This document shows positions 21,886 through 34,282 of a DNA stretch of 64,000 nucleotides, piece by piece. Each line of letters opens with the position of its first letter. The stretch's first letter is position 1. The position numbers were made by a program, and so were the translations under genes. This DNA is from Dermabacter sp. p3-SID358. Lineage in GTDB: Bacteria; Actinomycetota; Actinomycetes; Actinomycetales; Dermabacteraceae. The stretch is taken from the NCBI RefSeq assembly GCF_025147465.1, contig NZ_JALXOZ010000001.1, positions 186,001 through 250,000 on the forward strand, in the 5' to 3' direction. The notes under the pieces are model-generated. The model saw only the letters and a program-made list of their open reading frames with translations. It did no database searches and was not told the origin of the DNA.

Positions 21886-22809
21886 CTACTCCCGGCCGAG
21901 GTCACGGTGCCGAACACGCACGGGATAGCCGAGCTTGCGAAGCTCATCACCAACGATTTCGGCGATCGCGACTGAACGATGCTTCCCGCCCGTACAGCCA
22001 ATCGCCACAGCGGCGAATTGTTTGTTTTCTTCGCGGTAGCCGCGAAGGACGGGGATAAGCATGTCGACGTAGCGAGCGATGAACTCCTGCGCATTTGCCT
22101 GCTCAAGCACGTAGTCGGCGACTTCTTTATCGACGCCGCGCTTCTCGCGAAGCTCCGGCACCCAATACGGATTCGGAAGAAAACGGACGTCGGCGACGTA
22201 ATCGGATTCGATGGGGATTCCATACTTGAAGCCAAAGCTCATGACGTTGACGGTGACAGTGTGGTCGTCGCCCTTACCAAACTCCCTTCGCATGCGCATC
22301 GAAAGTTGGTGAACATTAAGCGGGGAGGTGTCGATGACGATGTCGGCCATGCGGCGAAGCGGAGCGAGCTGCTCTCGTTCGCGGCGAATACCTTCGAGAA
22401 CGCCCTCTTCACCCTGCAGCGGGTGGGGGCGGCGAACCGAATCGAAACGGCGTACAAGAGTCTCTTGATCAGCGCTGAGGAACACGAGTCGCGTGCGCAC
22501 CTCTTGCTCGCGAAGGTCCCGAATAACCTCGGGGAGATCATTGAAGAAGGGACCCGAGCGCGGGTCGGTCACAACTGCGAACCGATTAGCGCGGCCCACC
22601 GCCTGCGACTGGAGGTCAAACAGCGTGCGAATGAGCTGGGGCGCGATGTTGTACACGACATACCAGCCCATGTCCTCGAGGGCATGCGCGGCGGTTTCGC
22701 GACCAGCGCCCGCGAGTCCCGTGATGATGACGATCTCCGGGGACACGCCGCTTGGGTCCGACGCCTGCTCAGCTTCGGCGCTGCTCAAGTCCTTATCAAT
22801 GTCACTCAA
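21886..22809 (-). CDS. rapZ: RapZ-family nucleotide-binding protein (YvcJ)
   Basis: A 307-residue RapZ/YvcJ protein with an N-terminal P-loop domain and a C-terminal domain carrying [21 protein letters not shown]. The P-loop reads [10 protein letters not shown] instead of the usual G-S-GAGRS/KS type, and the next conserved stretch reads VVYNIAPQL where VVDNLPPxL is usual. Family members bind GTP/ATP. In enterobacteria RapZ controls the glmZ RNA; the actinobacterial role is not established. The start is a TTG 8 bp inside the uvrC 3' end. The next gene is yvcK. Confidence 0.88.
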   Translation of the reverse strand: MSDIDKDLSSAEAEQASDPSGVSPEIVIITGLAGAGRETAAHALEDMGWYVVYNIAPQLIRTLFDLQSQAVGRANRFAVVTDPRSGPFFNDLPEVIRDLREQEVRTRLVFLSADQETLVRRFDSVRRPHPLQGEEGVLEGIRREREQLAPLRRMADIVIDTSPLNVHQLSMRMRREFGKGDDHTVTVNVMSFGFKYGIPIESDYVADVRFLPNPYWVPELREKRGVDKEVADYVLEQANAQEFIARYVDMLIPVLRGYREENKQFAAVAIGCTGGKHRSVAIAEIVGDELRKLGYPVRVRHRDLGRE

Positions 22810-24717
22810 GAATCTCTCCCGTCGTCATGTTCACCGCGGGGGCCCGCTCTTCGGATTGTAGTGCGGCGTGGATGGTTGCCGCGAGTGAGGGACCAATACC
22901 GGGAACACTCTGAAGATCTTCGAGTCGAGCCGCACGGATGGCGTCCACGGTCGTGAACCGGTCGAGGAGCGCACGTCGGCGGCCCGGCCCGAGTCCGGGA
23001 ATCTCGTCAAGCACGCTCTCCTGCATCGAACGCCCCCGCTTGGAACGGTGAAACGTGATCGCGAAGCGGTGGGCTTCATCGCGCAAACGCTGAATCAAAA
23101 AGAGCGCCTCCGACGTGCGCGGAAGAATCAACGGGTAATCATCATCGGGGAGCCATACCTCTTCGAGGCGCTTCGCGATACCGATGAGCGCGATATCGGT
23201 AATGCCCAGTTCGTCCATGACTCGTTTGGCAGCATTGACCTGGGGAAGACCGCCATCGACGATGATGAGGTTTGGCGGATAGGCAAAGCGCGTGGAAGAA
23301 GGGTCGACGACCTCACCGCTCTCGCGTGCTTCCTTTTGCTCGAGATGGTGGCGAAGGCGTCGACGCATGACATCCTCCATGCTCGCGGTATCGTCTCTCG
23401 CGGCCTCCCCCGAAATCGAGAATCGCCGGTATTCGCTCTTGCGCGGAAGACCATCTTCGAACACGACCATTGAACCAACGACGTTGGTGCCTTGCGAGTG
23501 GGAGATGTCGAAGCATTCGATGCGAAGCGGAGCATTGTCCATGCCGAGTGCTTCGCCGAGGTCTTCGAGCGCCTTCGAACGAGACGTGAGATCCCCCGTG
23601 CGACGGAGCTTCCCAAGCCGCATAGCCTCCTTCGCATTCGCGCTCACGGTCTCGAGAAGTGCTTTCTTCTCACCGCGCGCGGGTACGCGGATGTCAATAC
23701 TTTGACGGCCGAGGAGCGCAAGGATTTCCTCGGGGCGCGAAGGCATGTGCGTGACGAGAATTTCGTGGGGCGGTTTCGTGTCGGTGCCCTCATACAGCTG
23801 AGTGAGCGCGCGTTCCATGAGCTCACCTGGACCCGAATCATCGAGCAGTTCAGCAACCCAACCACGTTGGCCGCGAATTCGCCCCCCGCGCACGTGGAAA
23901 ACCTGGACGCTCGCCTCGAGCTCATCGAGTTCGAGGGCGACGAGGTCGGCATCTGTCGCGTCAGAAAGCACAACGGAGTTTTTCTCCATAACTTTCTCGA
24001 GCGCTGCGAGATCGTCGCGGTACCGAGCTGCGGCCTCGTAATCCATCTCTGCCGCCGCGGCCTTCATTTTGGCTTGTCGATCCCTGACGAATGCGCCCGT
24101 GTTGCCGTCCATGAAGGCAACGAAGTTTTCGGCGAGTTCGCGGTGCTCCTCAATGCTGACATTACCCACGCACGGCGCAGCGCATTTCCCGATGAAGCCG
24201 AGAAGACACGGGCGTCCCGAGCGCTCCGCACGGTTATAGACGCCTTGCGTGCACGTCCTTACGGGGAAAACCCGCAAAAGAAGATCGAGGGTCTCACGAA
24301 TCGCCCACACGTGAGCGTACGGCCCAAACGAGCGATCAGTTTTATGGCGCTCCTTGCGCGTGATCATCGCGCGGGGAACCTCGTTGCCCATCGTGACGAC
24401 AAGGAAAGGATAGGACTTGTCGTCGCGAAATTTGACGTTGAAGCGTGGGTCAAACTCTTTGATCCACGTGTATTCGAGCGTGAGCGCCTCGACATCGCTC
24501 GTCACGACAGTCCACTGCACCTGGCTCGCTGTCGTCACCATTTTTTGAGTGCGGGGGTGCAGGTGAGCGATGTCCTGGAAATAGTTGCTGAGGCGTTGGC
24601 GAAGGTTTTTCGCCTTTCCCACGTAAATGACCCTCGAGTCAGGATCGAGGAATCGATAGACGCCGGGATCCGTCGGAATAGACCCCGGCGACGGACGGTA
24701 CATTGCCGGGTCAGCCA

Positions 24718-24718
<1 letters not shown>
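22802..24718 (-). CDS. uvrC: excinuclease ABC subunit C
   Basis: A 638-residue endonuclease subunit of nucleotide excision repair. In order: GIY-YIG nuclease domain ([20 protein letters not shown] at about residues 19-38), a Cys-containing region, a UVR motif for UvrB binding ([18 protein letters not shown]), an RNase H-like second nuclease domain ([18 protein letters not shown]) and a C-terminal helix-hairpin-helix pair ([25 protein letters not shown]). The ATG shares a base with the uvrA stop (TAATG), so translation is coupled to uvrA. Confidence 0.96.
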
Positions 24719-27552
<2,834 letters not shown>

Positions 27553-27559
27553 CCTGACG

Positions 27560-27565
27560 ATTCTA
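27560..27565 (-). promoter_or_regulatory. candidate -10 box for leaderless uvrA transcript
   Basis: TAGAAT on the minus strand, 7 nt before the uvrA GTG. A start point 7 nt downstream of this box would fall on the start codon. The hexamers 16-18 bp upstream (TTCGCT at best) are weak -35 matches. Confidence 0.45.
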
Positions 27566-27602
27566 GGAGCCTGTTCTGAAAAGCGAAGGTCGCCGCCTTA
27601 GC

Positions 27603-28295
27603 ATGGTGAGCATGAGCACCCTAAAAAGGCAGTACACGGGAAATGTCTCGACCGGCGGAGCGAGCGACGTGCGAACACTCGGCTCCCTCGTGATTCGCAA
27701 GGCTTCCGTCGGCCCGCTCGACAACAATGCCTACCTGCTCACGTGCAGGGTCTCGGGCGCCCAGCTGCTCATCGACGCTGCTGCCGATGCGCCGCGCCTC
27801 ATGCGCCTTATCCGCGAGGGCTCCCCCACCTCGCGACTCGATTCGATACTTACCACGCATTCGCATCACGATCACGTGGGTGCACTCGGCCAAGTGCGCG
27901 CGGCCACACAGGCAAAGACTTTCGCAGGAGCAGAGGACGCCCCGGAGATCCCGACTCCGACAGATACGGCGCTTTCCCACGGTGACACCATCAGAGTCGG
28001 CGTGAACTATCTCGAGATCGTGGGGTTACGCGGCCACACCCCGGGATCGATCGCCGTGATTTATTGGGGGCAGGCAGACGGTACCCACGTGTTCACCGGG
28101 GACTCACTTTTCCCCGGAGGAGTCGGCGCCACGCAGGGCGATTCGGATCGCTTCACGTCGCTTATCGACGACGTCGAACATCGACTCTTCGATGTGCTGC
28201 CTGACGAAACTTGGGTGTACCCGGGTCACGGCGAGGACACGACGATCGGGGCCGAACGCCCGCACCTTGACGAGTGGCGCGAGCGCGGCTGGTGA
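27603..28295 (+). CDS. metallo-beta-lactamase-fold hydrolase (glyoxalase II-like)
   Basis: A 230-residue protein with a full metal site: THSHHDHVG (HxHxDH), GLRGHTPGS, FTGDSLFPGG and YPGHGEDT. These match the glyoxalase II-like branch with a dinuclear metal centre. The substrate is unknown; thioester or related hydrolysis is usual. The start may be the ATG at 27603 or the ATG at 27612; neither has a good ribosome-binding site. A gene of this type next to uvrA is conserved in actinobacteria. It is convergent with the PEBP gene, with 9 bp between stops. Confidence 0.85.
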   Translation: MVSMSTLKRQYTGNVSTGGASDVRTLGSLVIRKASVGPLDNNAYLLTCRVSGAQLLIDAAADAPRLMRLIREGSPTSRLDSILTTHSHHDHVGALGQVRAATQAKTFAGAEDAPEIPTPTDTALSHGDTIRVGVNYLEIVGLRGHTPGSIAVIYWGQADGTHVFTGDSLFPGGVGATQGDSDRFTSLIDDVEHRLFDVLPDETWVYPGHGEDTTIGAERPHLDEWRERGW

Positions 28296-28304
28296 AACCG
28301 GCTC

Positions 28305-28778
28305 TCAGCCCTGAGCCGTCGTGAGCTGGAAACGTCCGGTGATACTTGCGGAGTCCAGCTGATTCGCAAAAATCGCGAAACGAACTTGGGCTTGCGTCGC
28401 ACCCTCGGGTACCTCGAGCCTCTCGCACGAAAGTGCGTGCACGGTGTGGATGTAGCGGTGGACGCGTCCCTCGGGAGGGCACGGTCCTCCGTAGCCTTCG
28501 TATCCGTAGTCGTTGGTCCATTCGCACGCTCCAATCGGAAGCGCGTCTCCTTCCGCGATGCTCGTGGCGTTCGCGGGGATGTCGAATGCGATCCAGTGCC
28601 AAAAGCCCGAACCTGTTGGCGCATCCGGATCAAATACGGTAAGCGCGAGCGAACGGGTCCCTTCCGGTACTTGCGACCACGCGAGACCGGGATGAATGTT
28701 CTCGCCGTGTGCGGCATTCTCGGCGAAGCGAACGGGAATGGCCTCGCCCTCGGCGAAGGCATCGGTGCGAATAAGCAT
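28305..28778 (-). CDS. YbhB/YbcL-type phosphatidylethanolamine-binding-like protein
   Basis: A 157-residue PEBP-family protein. The ligand-pocket motifs DPDAPTGSGFWHWIAFDIP and YGGPCPPEGRVHRY are intact. Bacterial members are small cytosolic proteins of uncertain role. I chose the ATG at 28778 because AAGGAG sits 9 nt upstream; an in-frame ATG six codons earlier (28796) lacks one. It follows uvrB downstream on the same strand with a 95-bp gap. Confidence 0.87.
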   Translation of the reverse strand: MLIRTDAFAEGEAIPVRFAENAAHGENIHPGLAWSQVPEGTRSLALTVFDPDAPTGSGFWHWIAFDIPANATSIAEGDALPIGACEWTNDYGYEGYGGPCPPEGRVHRYIHTVHALSCERLEVPEGATQAQVRFAIFANQLDSASITGRFQLTTAQG

Positions 28779-28873
28779 GGCGGTGTCTCCTTGCATGCGA
28801 TCGAAAACGGTCGGCCGAGCGGCGCTGCACGGAGTGATCCGGCAATGCTACCCGGTTGTGCTGCTATTTCGAC

Positions 28874-30973
28874 CTAGGCACCGGTGAACTGCCGCAGTTC
28901 CTTCTTGAGCTCCGTCACTTCGTCTCGAATGCGGGCCGCAACCTCAAACTGAAGGTTTTCGGCAGCCGCGTGCATGTTTGCGGTCAGTTCCTCGATCATC
29001 TCACGCAAGGCCTTCTCGGGGTTATCTCCCAGGTCAAGCGCGCGATTGCCAGTGGTTCCACCTCGCTTGGGCGAGCTAGAACCCTTCATGCGGTCTTTGC
29101 CCTTGCGGTAATCGGTGGCGAGGAGAGATTCGGTATCGATGTCTTCGCGCGCGAGCATGTCTGTGACATCCGCAATCTTCTTACGCAATGGCTGTGGATC
29201 GATGCCGTTTTCCTTGTTGTACGCGAGCTGGATCTCACGGCGGCGGTTCGTTTCATCGATCGCATCGCGCATCGAATCAGTGATGGTATCGGCGTACATG
29301 TGCACTTGGCCCGAAACGTTTCGTGCGGCTCGGCCGATCGTCTGGATGAGCGACGTGCGTGAGCGAAGGAAGCCCTCTTTATCGGCATCGAGGATCGCCA
29401 CGAGAGATACCTCGGGAAGGTCGAGACCCTCACGCAAAAGGTTGATTCCCACGAGCACGTCGAATTCACCCTGGCGCAGCTCGCGTAGAAGCTCGACGCG
29501 CCGAAGCGTATCCACGTCAGAGTGCAGGTACTGCACGCGCACACCATTTTCGAGGAGGAAGTCGGTAAGGTCCTCCGCCATTCGCTTCGTGAGCGTTGTG
29601 ACAAGGACGCGTTCGTTTTTCTCCACGCGCTTCTCAATCTCGGCGCGGAGGTCGTCGATTTGCCCGCGCACTGGCTTGACGATCACCTCGGGATCCACGA
29701 GACCAGTGGGGCGAATAATCTGCTCAACGTAGCCATTTGCGCGCTCAAGTTCGTACTCGGCTGGTGTGGCGGACAGATACACGGTCTGCCCCGTACGCTC
29801 AATGAACTCATCGAAACGCAGCGGCCGGTTATCGAGGGCCGAGGGCAAGCGGAAACCAAAGTCCACGAGCGTGCGCTTGCGGGAGCGGTCGCCTTCGAAC
29901 ATCGCACCGATCTGCGGCACTGTCACGTGCGACTCGTCGATAATCAGGACGAAGTCTTCGGGAAAGTAATCGAGAAGTGTATTTGGGGGTGTTCCGGGAC
30001 CGCGGCCGTCGAAATGCCGCGAATAGTTCTCGACCCCGTTCGTCGTTCCGGTTTGTCGGAGCATCTCGATGTCGTGGGTTGTGCGCATGCGAAGCCGCTG
30101 TGCCTCAAGAAGCTTGTTTTCCCCTTCGAGTTCTTCGAGGCGTTCGGCGAGTTCCGTTTCGATGTCTTTGATTGCGCGGTGAAGTCGCTCTGGGCCCGCG
30201 ACGTAGTGCGACGCGGGGAAGATGTGTATCTGCTCTTCTTCGCGAATGACCTCTCCCGTGACCGGGTGCAGCGTGTAAAGCGTGTCGATCTCGTCGCCGA
30301 AGAACTCTATGCGGATCGCGAGCTCTTCGTACATCGGGATGATCTCGACGGTGTCGCCGCGAACGCGGAATGTGCCCCGTACAAACGCAATATCGTTGCG
30401 GTCGTACTGCATGTCGATGAACTGGCGAAGTAGATCATCGCGCTCGATTTGCTGGCCCACGTGGAGGCGGACCATGCGATCCACGTACTCTTGCGGCGTA
30501 CCGAGACCATAGATACAGCTCACCGAGCTCACGACGACAACGTCGCGGCGAGTCAAAAGTGAATTCGTCGCGCTGTGACGAAGGCGCTCCACTTCGGCGT
30601 TGATCGAGGAATCTTTCTCGATGTACGTATCTGATTGCGGGACGTAAGCCTCAGGTTGGTAATAGTCGTAATAGCTCACGAAGTATTCGACCGCGTTGTG
30701 CGGGAGAAGTTCACGAAACTCGCTCGCGAGCTGCGCCGCTAGGGTCTTGTTGTGTGCCATCACGAGCGTGGGGCGCTGAAGTTTCTCGATCAGCCACGCC
30801 GCGGTCGCGCTCTTGCCCGTGCCCGTCGCACCGAGAAGAACCACATCCTGTTCGCCTGCGTTGATGCGGGCGGCAAGTTCCTCAATGGCCTTTGGCTGGT
30901 CGCCCGCGGGCTTGTATTCCGAGACGACTTCGAATGGCTTGACCGCGCGGGTGAGTTCAGTGACGGGACGCAT
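28874..30973 (-). CDS. uvrB: excinuclease ABC subunit B
   Basis: A 699-residue helicase-like subunit that holds damaged DNA and recruits UvrC. In order: Walker [17 protein letters not shown]; the damage-probing beta-hairpin [29 protein letters not shown] (DEAD-like box); helicase motifs V and VI near [17 protein letters not shown] and QTIGRAARN; and a C-terminal UVR motif ([20 protein letters not shown]). The ATG at 30973 has no ribosome-binding site, but TAGGCT at 30980-30985 ends 6 nt before it, suggesting a leaderless transcript. Confidence 0.96.
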   Translation of the reverse strand: MRPVTELTRAVKPFEVVSEYKPAGDQPKAIEELAARINAGEQDVVLLGATGTGKSATAAWLIEKLQRPTLVMAHNKTLAAQLASEFRELLPHNAVEYFVSYYDYYQPEAYVPQSDTYIEKDSSINAEVERLRHSATNSLLTRRDVVVVSSVSCIYGLGTPQEYVDRMVRLHVGQQIERDDLLRQFIDMQYDRNDIAFVRGTFRVRGDTVEIIPMYEELAIRIEFFGDEIDTLYTLHPVTGEVIREEEQIHIFPASHYVAGPERLHRAIKDIETELAERLEELEGENKLLEAQRLRMRTTHDIEMLRQTGTTNGVENYSRHFDGRGPGTPPNTLLDYFPEDFVLIIDESHVTVPQIGAMFEGDRSRKRTLVDFGFRLPSALDNRPLRFDEFIERTGQTVYLSATPAEYELERANGYVEQIIRPTGLVDPEVIVKPVRGQIDDLRAEIEKRVEKNERVLVTTLTKRMAEDLTDFLLENGVRVQYLHSDVDTLRRVELLRELRQGEFDVLVGINLLREGLDLPEVSLVAILDADKEGFLRSRTSLIQTIGRAARNVSGQVHMYADTITDSMRDAIDETNRRREIQLAYNKENGIDPQPLRKKIADVTDMLAREDIDTESLLATDYRKGKDRMKGSSSPKRGGTTGNRALDLGDNPEKALREMIEELTANMHAAAENLQFEVAARIRDEVTELKKELRQFTGA

Positions 30974-30979
30974 ACGTTT

Positions 30980-30985
30980 AGCCTA
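30980..30985 (-). promoter_or_regulatory. candidate -10 box for leaderless uvrB transcript
   Basis: TAGGCT on the minus strand ends 6 nt before the uvrB ATG. It is identical to the -10 of the strong rpsA promoter in this window. No good -35 is present 16-18 bp upstream. It lies in the 23-bp gap after the coaE stop, so uvrB may also be read from coaE. Confidence 0.5.
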
Positions 30986-30996
30986 TCGCTCGGGAC

Positions 30997-31671
30997 TTAT
31001 TCAATGGCGTCGAGACGACTCTCGATAAGGCCACATGCCTCGGCAAGGGCGGCGTCGGCACGTTCCTCAAGCTGATCGGTAGCTCCCGCATTGTCGATGA
31101 ATATATCGCCCCGTTCGCGGCGCTCTTCATCGCTCACCTGCGCCCTGATCACGCCTTCGACGTAGTCGCGGGACTTGCCGCGCTCTCGGACCACACGCCC
31201 TATCCGTTCCTCCTCGGGTGTCAACACAACAACGATCGCGTCGTAGTGGTCGTCATGCCCAAGTTCGAGAAGAAGTGGCGAGTCGTGGACCACGAGGAGG
31301 GGAATGCCCTCAGGTGCGCTCCGCGCCAGGTGAGCTTCGAGCCGCGCAACCTCAGCCCACATGTGCCGGTGCACGATGCTCTCGAGTGTGGCGCGTGCTG
31401 CAGGGTCGTTGAACACGAGCGTTGCGAGCGCACCGCGGTCAGCGGTCCCCGTCGTCGAATCACGGTACTGCTCACCGAAACGCGCCATCGCCTCGTCGAG
31501 CCCTTCCCCAGGCTGATCAAGAACGGCCCTCGAAAGGGCATCCAAGTCAAGAACGTGGTGCCCTTTTCGCGCCCACATCTTTCCGACGGTGGACTTGCCA
31601 GAACCGATTCCTCCAGTAAGCCCGATCCGGCGCAGCCCGCGAGGGGCATCGGGAACGCGAACGTGCGTCAT
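30997..31671 (-). CDS. coaE: dephospho-CoA kinase
   Basis: A 224-residue kinase that adds the 3'-phosphate in the last step of CoA synthesis. The P-loop GLTGGIGSGKSTVG is at residues 18-31, and DLDALSRAVLDQPG is the CoA-binding region. The length is that of the plain kinase, without the C-terminal GrpB-like domain found in mycobacteria. An ATG start with TAGGAG about 11 nt upstream. Position next to uvrB is conserved in actinobacteria. It is divergent from the TRIC-like channel gene. Confidence 0.94.
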   Translation of the reverse strand: MTHVRVPDAPRGLRRIGLTGGIGSGKSTVGKMWARKGHHVLDLDALSRAVLDQPGEGLDEAMARFGEQYRDSTTGTADRGALATLVFNDPAARATLESIVHRHMWAEVARLEAHLARSAPEGIPLLVVHDSPLLLELGHDDHYDAIVVVLTPEEERIGRVVRERGKSRDYVEGVIRAQVSDEERRERGDIFIDNAGATDQLEERADAALAEACGLIESRLDAIE

Positions 31672-31714
31672 GTGAATTCACTCCTACTACTGAGAGAGTT
31701 CAGCAACAACGGGC

Positions 31715-31743
31715 TTCTGGCGCTCGGCCCGCTCCCCTAGATT
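31715..31743 (+). promoter_or_regulatory. candidate promoter for leaderless TRIC-channel gene
   Basis: TTCTGG (31715-31720), a 17-bp spacer and TAGATT (31738-31743). The -10 ends 6 nt before the GTG at 31750, so the predicted transcript would start at or next to the start codon. The -35 match is weak. Confidence 0.45.
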
Positions 31744-31749
31744 AGTGGA

Positions 31750-32556
31750 GTGAACACCACGCCCGATCACTTCCTCCTCACAAATCAACTGCTCATCGCC
31801 ATCGACCTCATCGGCGTGTTTGTCATGGGGATCGTCGGGGGCGCTCTCGCTCGCCGGCTCCACTTCGACGCCGTCGGCTACGCAGTTCTTGGCGTGATCT
31901 CGGGGTTGGGCGGTGGCATCATCCGCGATCTCATCCTCAACTACGGCATCCCCGCTGCCTTCGCGAATCCTCTGTACCTCACCGTGGGCCTGGCGGGATC
32001 GGCCATCGCCTATATCGCCTCGTCAGAGGGGCCCATGTGGCGCCACACCACGACGGTTCTCGACTGCATCGCACTCGGCCTCTGGGCGGCGATCGGCACC
32101 GCAAAATCTATGCTCGTGGGGCTTTCACCGCTGCCCGCGGTCATGCTCGGCGTCACGTCCGCGATCGGTGGTGGCGTGATCCGAGATATTTCCGTTGGGC
32201 GTATCCCCATCGTGTTTGGTGGCGGCCCGCTCTATGCGACGGCTGCCCTCGTCACATCGATCCTTACGTGGCTCGTCTATCTCTTTGATCTTCCCGCCTG
32301 GACCGTTCTGATCGCCGCGTCGTGCGGAACCTTGCTCGCCATTTTCGCGCAGTGGAAGCAGTGGAGTCTTCCCACCAAGGCCCCCGATCTCACCGTCACG
32401 ATGAGTCCGAGCCAGCTTCGTGCTTTTGCTCGGCGTATCCGCAAGGCCGAGCGCCGCCGTGTCGCCATCGAGACGGGGGCGATTCCCGTTGTGAACATCG
32501 ATAACGACGACCTCGCTCGAGACATTCTCGAACATCCGCCCGAGGTGGAGCCGTAG
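31750..32556 (+). CDS. TRIC-type (UPF0126/YicG) trimeric cation channel family protein
   Basis: A 268-residue membrane protein with about seven hydrophobic segments in two similar halves. Each half has the glycine-rich signature GLGGGIIRDL or AIGGGVIRDI. This is the prokaryotic TRIC family, whose characterised members conduct K+ and other monovalent cations as trimers. A cytosolic basic tail of about 60 residues (residues 208-268) follows the membrane part. GTG start with no usable ribosome-binding site; see the leaderless promoter. It is divergent from coaE and convergent with aroB. Confidence 0.88.
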   Translation: MNTTPDHFLLTNQLLIAIDLIGVFVMGIVGGALARRLHFDAVGYAVLGVISGLGGGIIRDLILNYGIPAAFANPLYLTVGLAGSAIAYIASSEGPMWRHTTTVLDCIALGLWAAIGTAKSMLVGLSPLPAVMLGVTSAIGGGVIRDISVGRIPIVFGGGPLYATAALVTSILTWLVYLFDLPAWTVLIAASCGTLLAIFAQWKQWSLPTKAPDLTVTMSPSQLRAFARRIRKAERRRVAIETGAIPVVNIDNDDLARDILEHPPEVEP

Positions 32557-32589
32557 ATGCCTGCGCCCGACAAGCGCCTTCTTTCGCTC

Positions 32590-33687
32590 CTATGCGGCTA
32601 TCGCGCGGTAGCTCTCCTCGAGTAGCTGCTCTTCGGGCCCTTCGAGGCGAATGGGTGTGCCCACAGCCTCGAGAATGACGAAACGTAGCATCTCCCCACG
32701 CGCCTTCTTATCGCGGGCCATGGCTTCTCGAAGGGCACCAAACTGACCCTCGCGATAGCACGTGGGGAGCGAAAGAGACTCAAGGATAGAGCGATGGCGC
32801 TCGAGAAGGCCAAGGCTCAGGTGACCGGTACGGTGGGAGAGCTCGGCCGCAAACACCATTCCGACGGCGACCGCGTCACCATGGCGCCACGTGTACTGCT
32901 CGTGGCGTTCGATCGCGTGGCCGAGGGTGTGGCCGTAATTGAGAATTTCGCGGCGACCCTTTTCAGTGAGGTCATCGCTCACCACATCGGCTTTGATTCG
33001 GATCGCGCGAGTCATGATCTCTTCGAACTCTGGTGTACGCGTATTCCGAACGCGGCGGGGCTCGTGCTCGATGATCTCGAGAATACGCTCGTCAGCGATG
33101 AACCCCGCTTTCACAACTTCCGCAAGCCCCGCGGAGACATCGTGCGCCGGAAGAGCGTCGAGTGCATCGAGGTCGGCAAACACCGCGAGAGGCTCATGGA
33201 AAGCGCCAACGAGGTTCTTCCCCTCGGCGGTGTTGATGCCGGTCTTACCCCCTACAGCGGCATCGACCATGCCCGCAACGGTCGTCGGCACGTGAATCAC
33301 GTCGATTCCTCGCAGCCACGTCGCGGCTGCGAATCCCGCGAGATCAGTCGCTGCTCCTCCACCGACCCCGATAATGAGGTCGCTTCGAGTGAAGTCATTC
33401 GTTCCCAAAACGCGCCAGAGCTCCGCGAGAGTGTCGATTCCCTTGGCCTGTTCCGCGTCAGGGATGGCGACCCTGAAGGCCTTGCGGCCGTCGGACTCAA
33501 GCGCCATGGTGAGTTCACGTGCCAGTTGCTCCACCGGTTCCTGATAAACAACCAGAACACGCAGCACATGCGCCGGAACCGCGGAAACAATAGCACCCGC
33601 GAGACTCCTCCCCACCGTGACCTCGTAAGCCTTGACTCCGGCGCCTACGGTGATCCGCGTCGTGGATACGAATTTGTGGGTAGTCAC
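32590..33687 (-). CDS. aroB: 3-dehydroquinate synthase
   Basis: A 365-residue, NAD- and metal-dependent enzyme forming the first ring of the shikimate pathway. DLIIGVGGGAATDLAGFAA, VGGKTGIN, GLAEVVKAGFI and the metal-binding LNYGHTLGHAIE are present. The GTG at 33687 (VTTHKFVSTT) follows AAGGGAAG. The frame opens upstream through aroK territory, but the extension is an antisense-composition artefact. Last gene of aroC-aroK-aroB; the full shikimate route from DAHP needs aroD (15.2 kb) and aroE/aroA from elsewhere. Confidence 0.94.
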   Translation of the reverse strand: MTTHKFVSTTRITVGAGVKAYEVTVGRSLAGAIVSAVPAHVLRVLVVYQEPVEQLARELTMALESDGRKAFRVAIPDAEQAKGIDTLAELWRVLGTNDFTRSDLIIGVGGGAATDLAGFAAATWLRGIDVIHVPTTVAGMVDAAVGGKTGINTAEGKNLVGAFHEPLAVFADLDALDALPAHDVSAGLAEVVKAGFIADERILEIIEHEPRRVRNTRTPEFEEIMTRAIRIKADVVSDDLTEKGRREILNYGHTLGHAIERHEQYTWRHGDAVAVGMVFAAELSHRTGHLSLGLLERHRSILESLSLPTCYREGQFGALREAMARDKKARGEMLRFVILEAVGTPIRLEGPEEQLLEESYRAIAA

Positions 33688-33715
33688 GATTCTTCCCTTC
33701 GCTTTTGTGGGCCGA

Positions 33716-34282
33716 TTAGCGCCTGCAGAGCTCGCGAACGAGGGTGCTTGCGAGTTCCTCGGGCGAAATGTCATTGGTATCGAGGGCCCACGTCGAGACC
33801 TCGGCAAAAAACGGTTCACGTTCACGGCTGACCTTGATCCATCTTGCTAGCGGATCCTCCCCCGCGAGGACGGGGCGGCCCTTGCCGTTGCCGATTCGCT
33901 TCTTCGCGAGCGCCGGGTCAAGCACGAGTCGCACCACCGGTGCACGATTAAGCCGCGCGCGCGTCGCGGGCGTAGTCACCGCACCTCCGCCGAGGGCAAG
34001 CACGCCATCGTGCTCAGCAAGAAGGCGCGCGATAACGCGCTCTTCCAAGACACGGAAATGTTCCTCTCCCCTCTCGGCAAATATCTCGGGGATGGCTTGC
34101 CCGGCTTCGCGTTCAATCTCGGCATCGGAATCAAGGAAAGGGACGTCGAGCGCGGTCGCAACGAGGCGGCCGACCGTGCTCTTGCCCGCCCCCATGGGGC
34201 CAACGAGCACGAGCCTTGGACCTTGCTCGTGGAACTCGACCGCGCGCAGCCGCGTCAGCCGCGTACCCTGGTCCGGAGACAT
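33716..34282 (-). CDS. aroK: shikimate kinase
   Basis: A 188-residue kinase making shikimate-3-phosphate. It has Walker A GPMGAGKSTVG (about residues 29-39), the shikimate-binding DSDAEIE, GGGAVTTP and the lid region RPVLAGEDPLARW. About 20 extra residues precede the usual start. The ATG overlaps the aroC stop (TGATG), implying coupled translation. Confidence 0.94.
   Translation of the reverse strand: MSPDQGTRLTRLRAVEFHEQGPRLVLVGPMGAGKSTVGRLVATALDVPFLDSDAEIEREAGQAIPEIFAERGEEHFRVLEERVIARLLAEHDGVLALGGGAVTTPATRARLNRAPVVRLVLDPALAKKRIGNGKGRPVLAGEDPLARWIKVSREREPFFAEVSTWALDTNDISPEELASTLVRELCRR

Noticed and set aside
27553..27602. LexA/SOS box between uvrA and the metallo-beta-lactamase-fold gene
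   Set aside because: No sequence close to the CGAAC-N4-GTTCG pattern was found there or just upstream of uvrB.
33688..33825. Longer N terminus for aroB
   Set aside because: It would run into the aroK 3' end and is not conserved; the GTG at 33687 has a ribosome-binding site.
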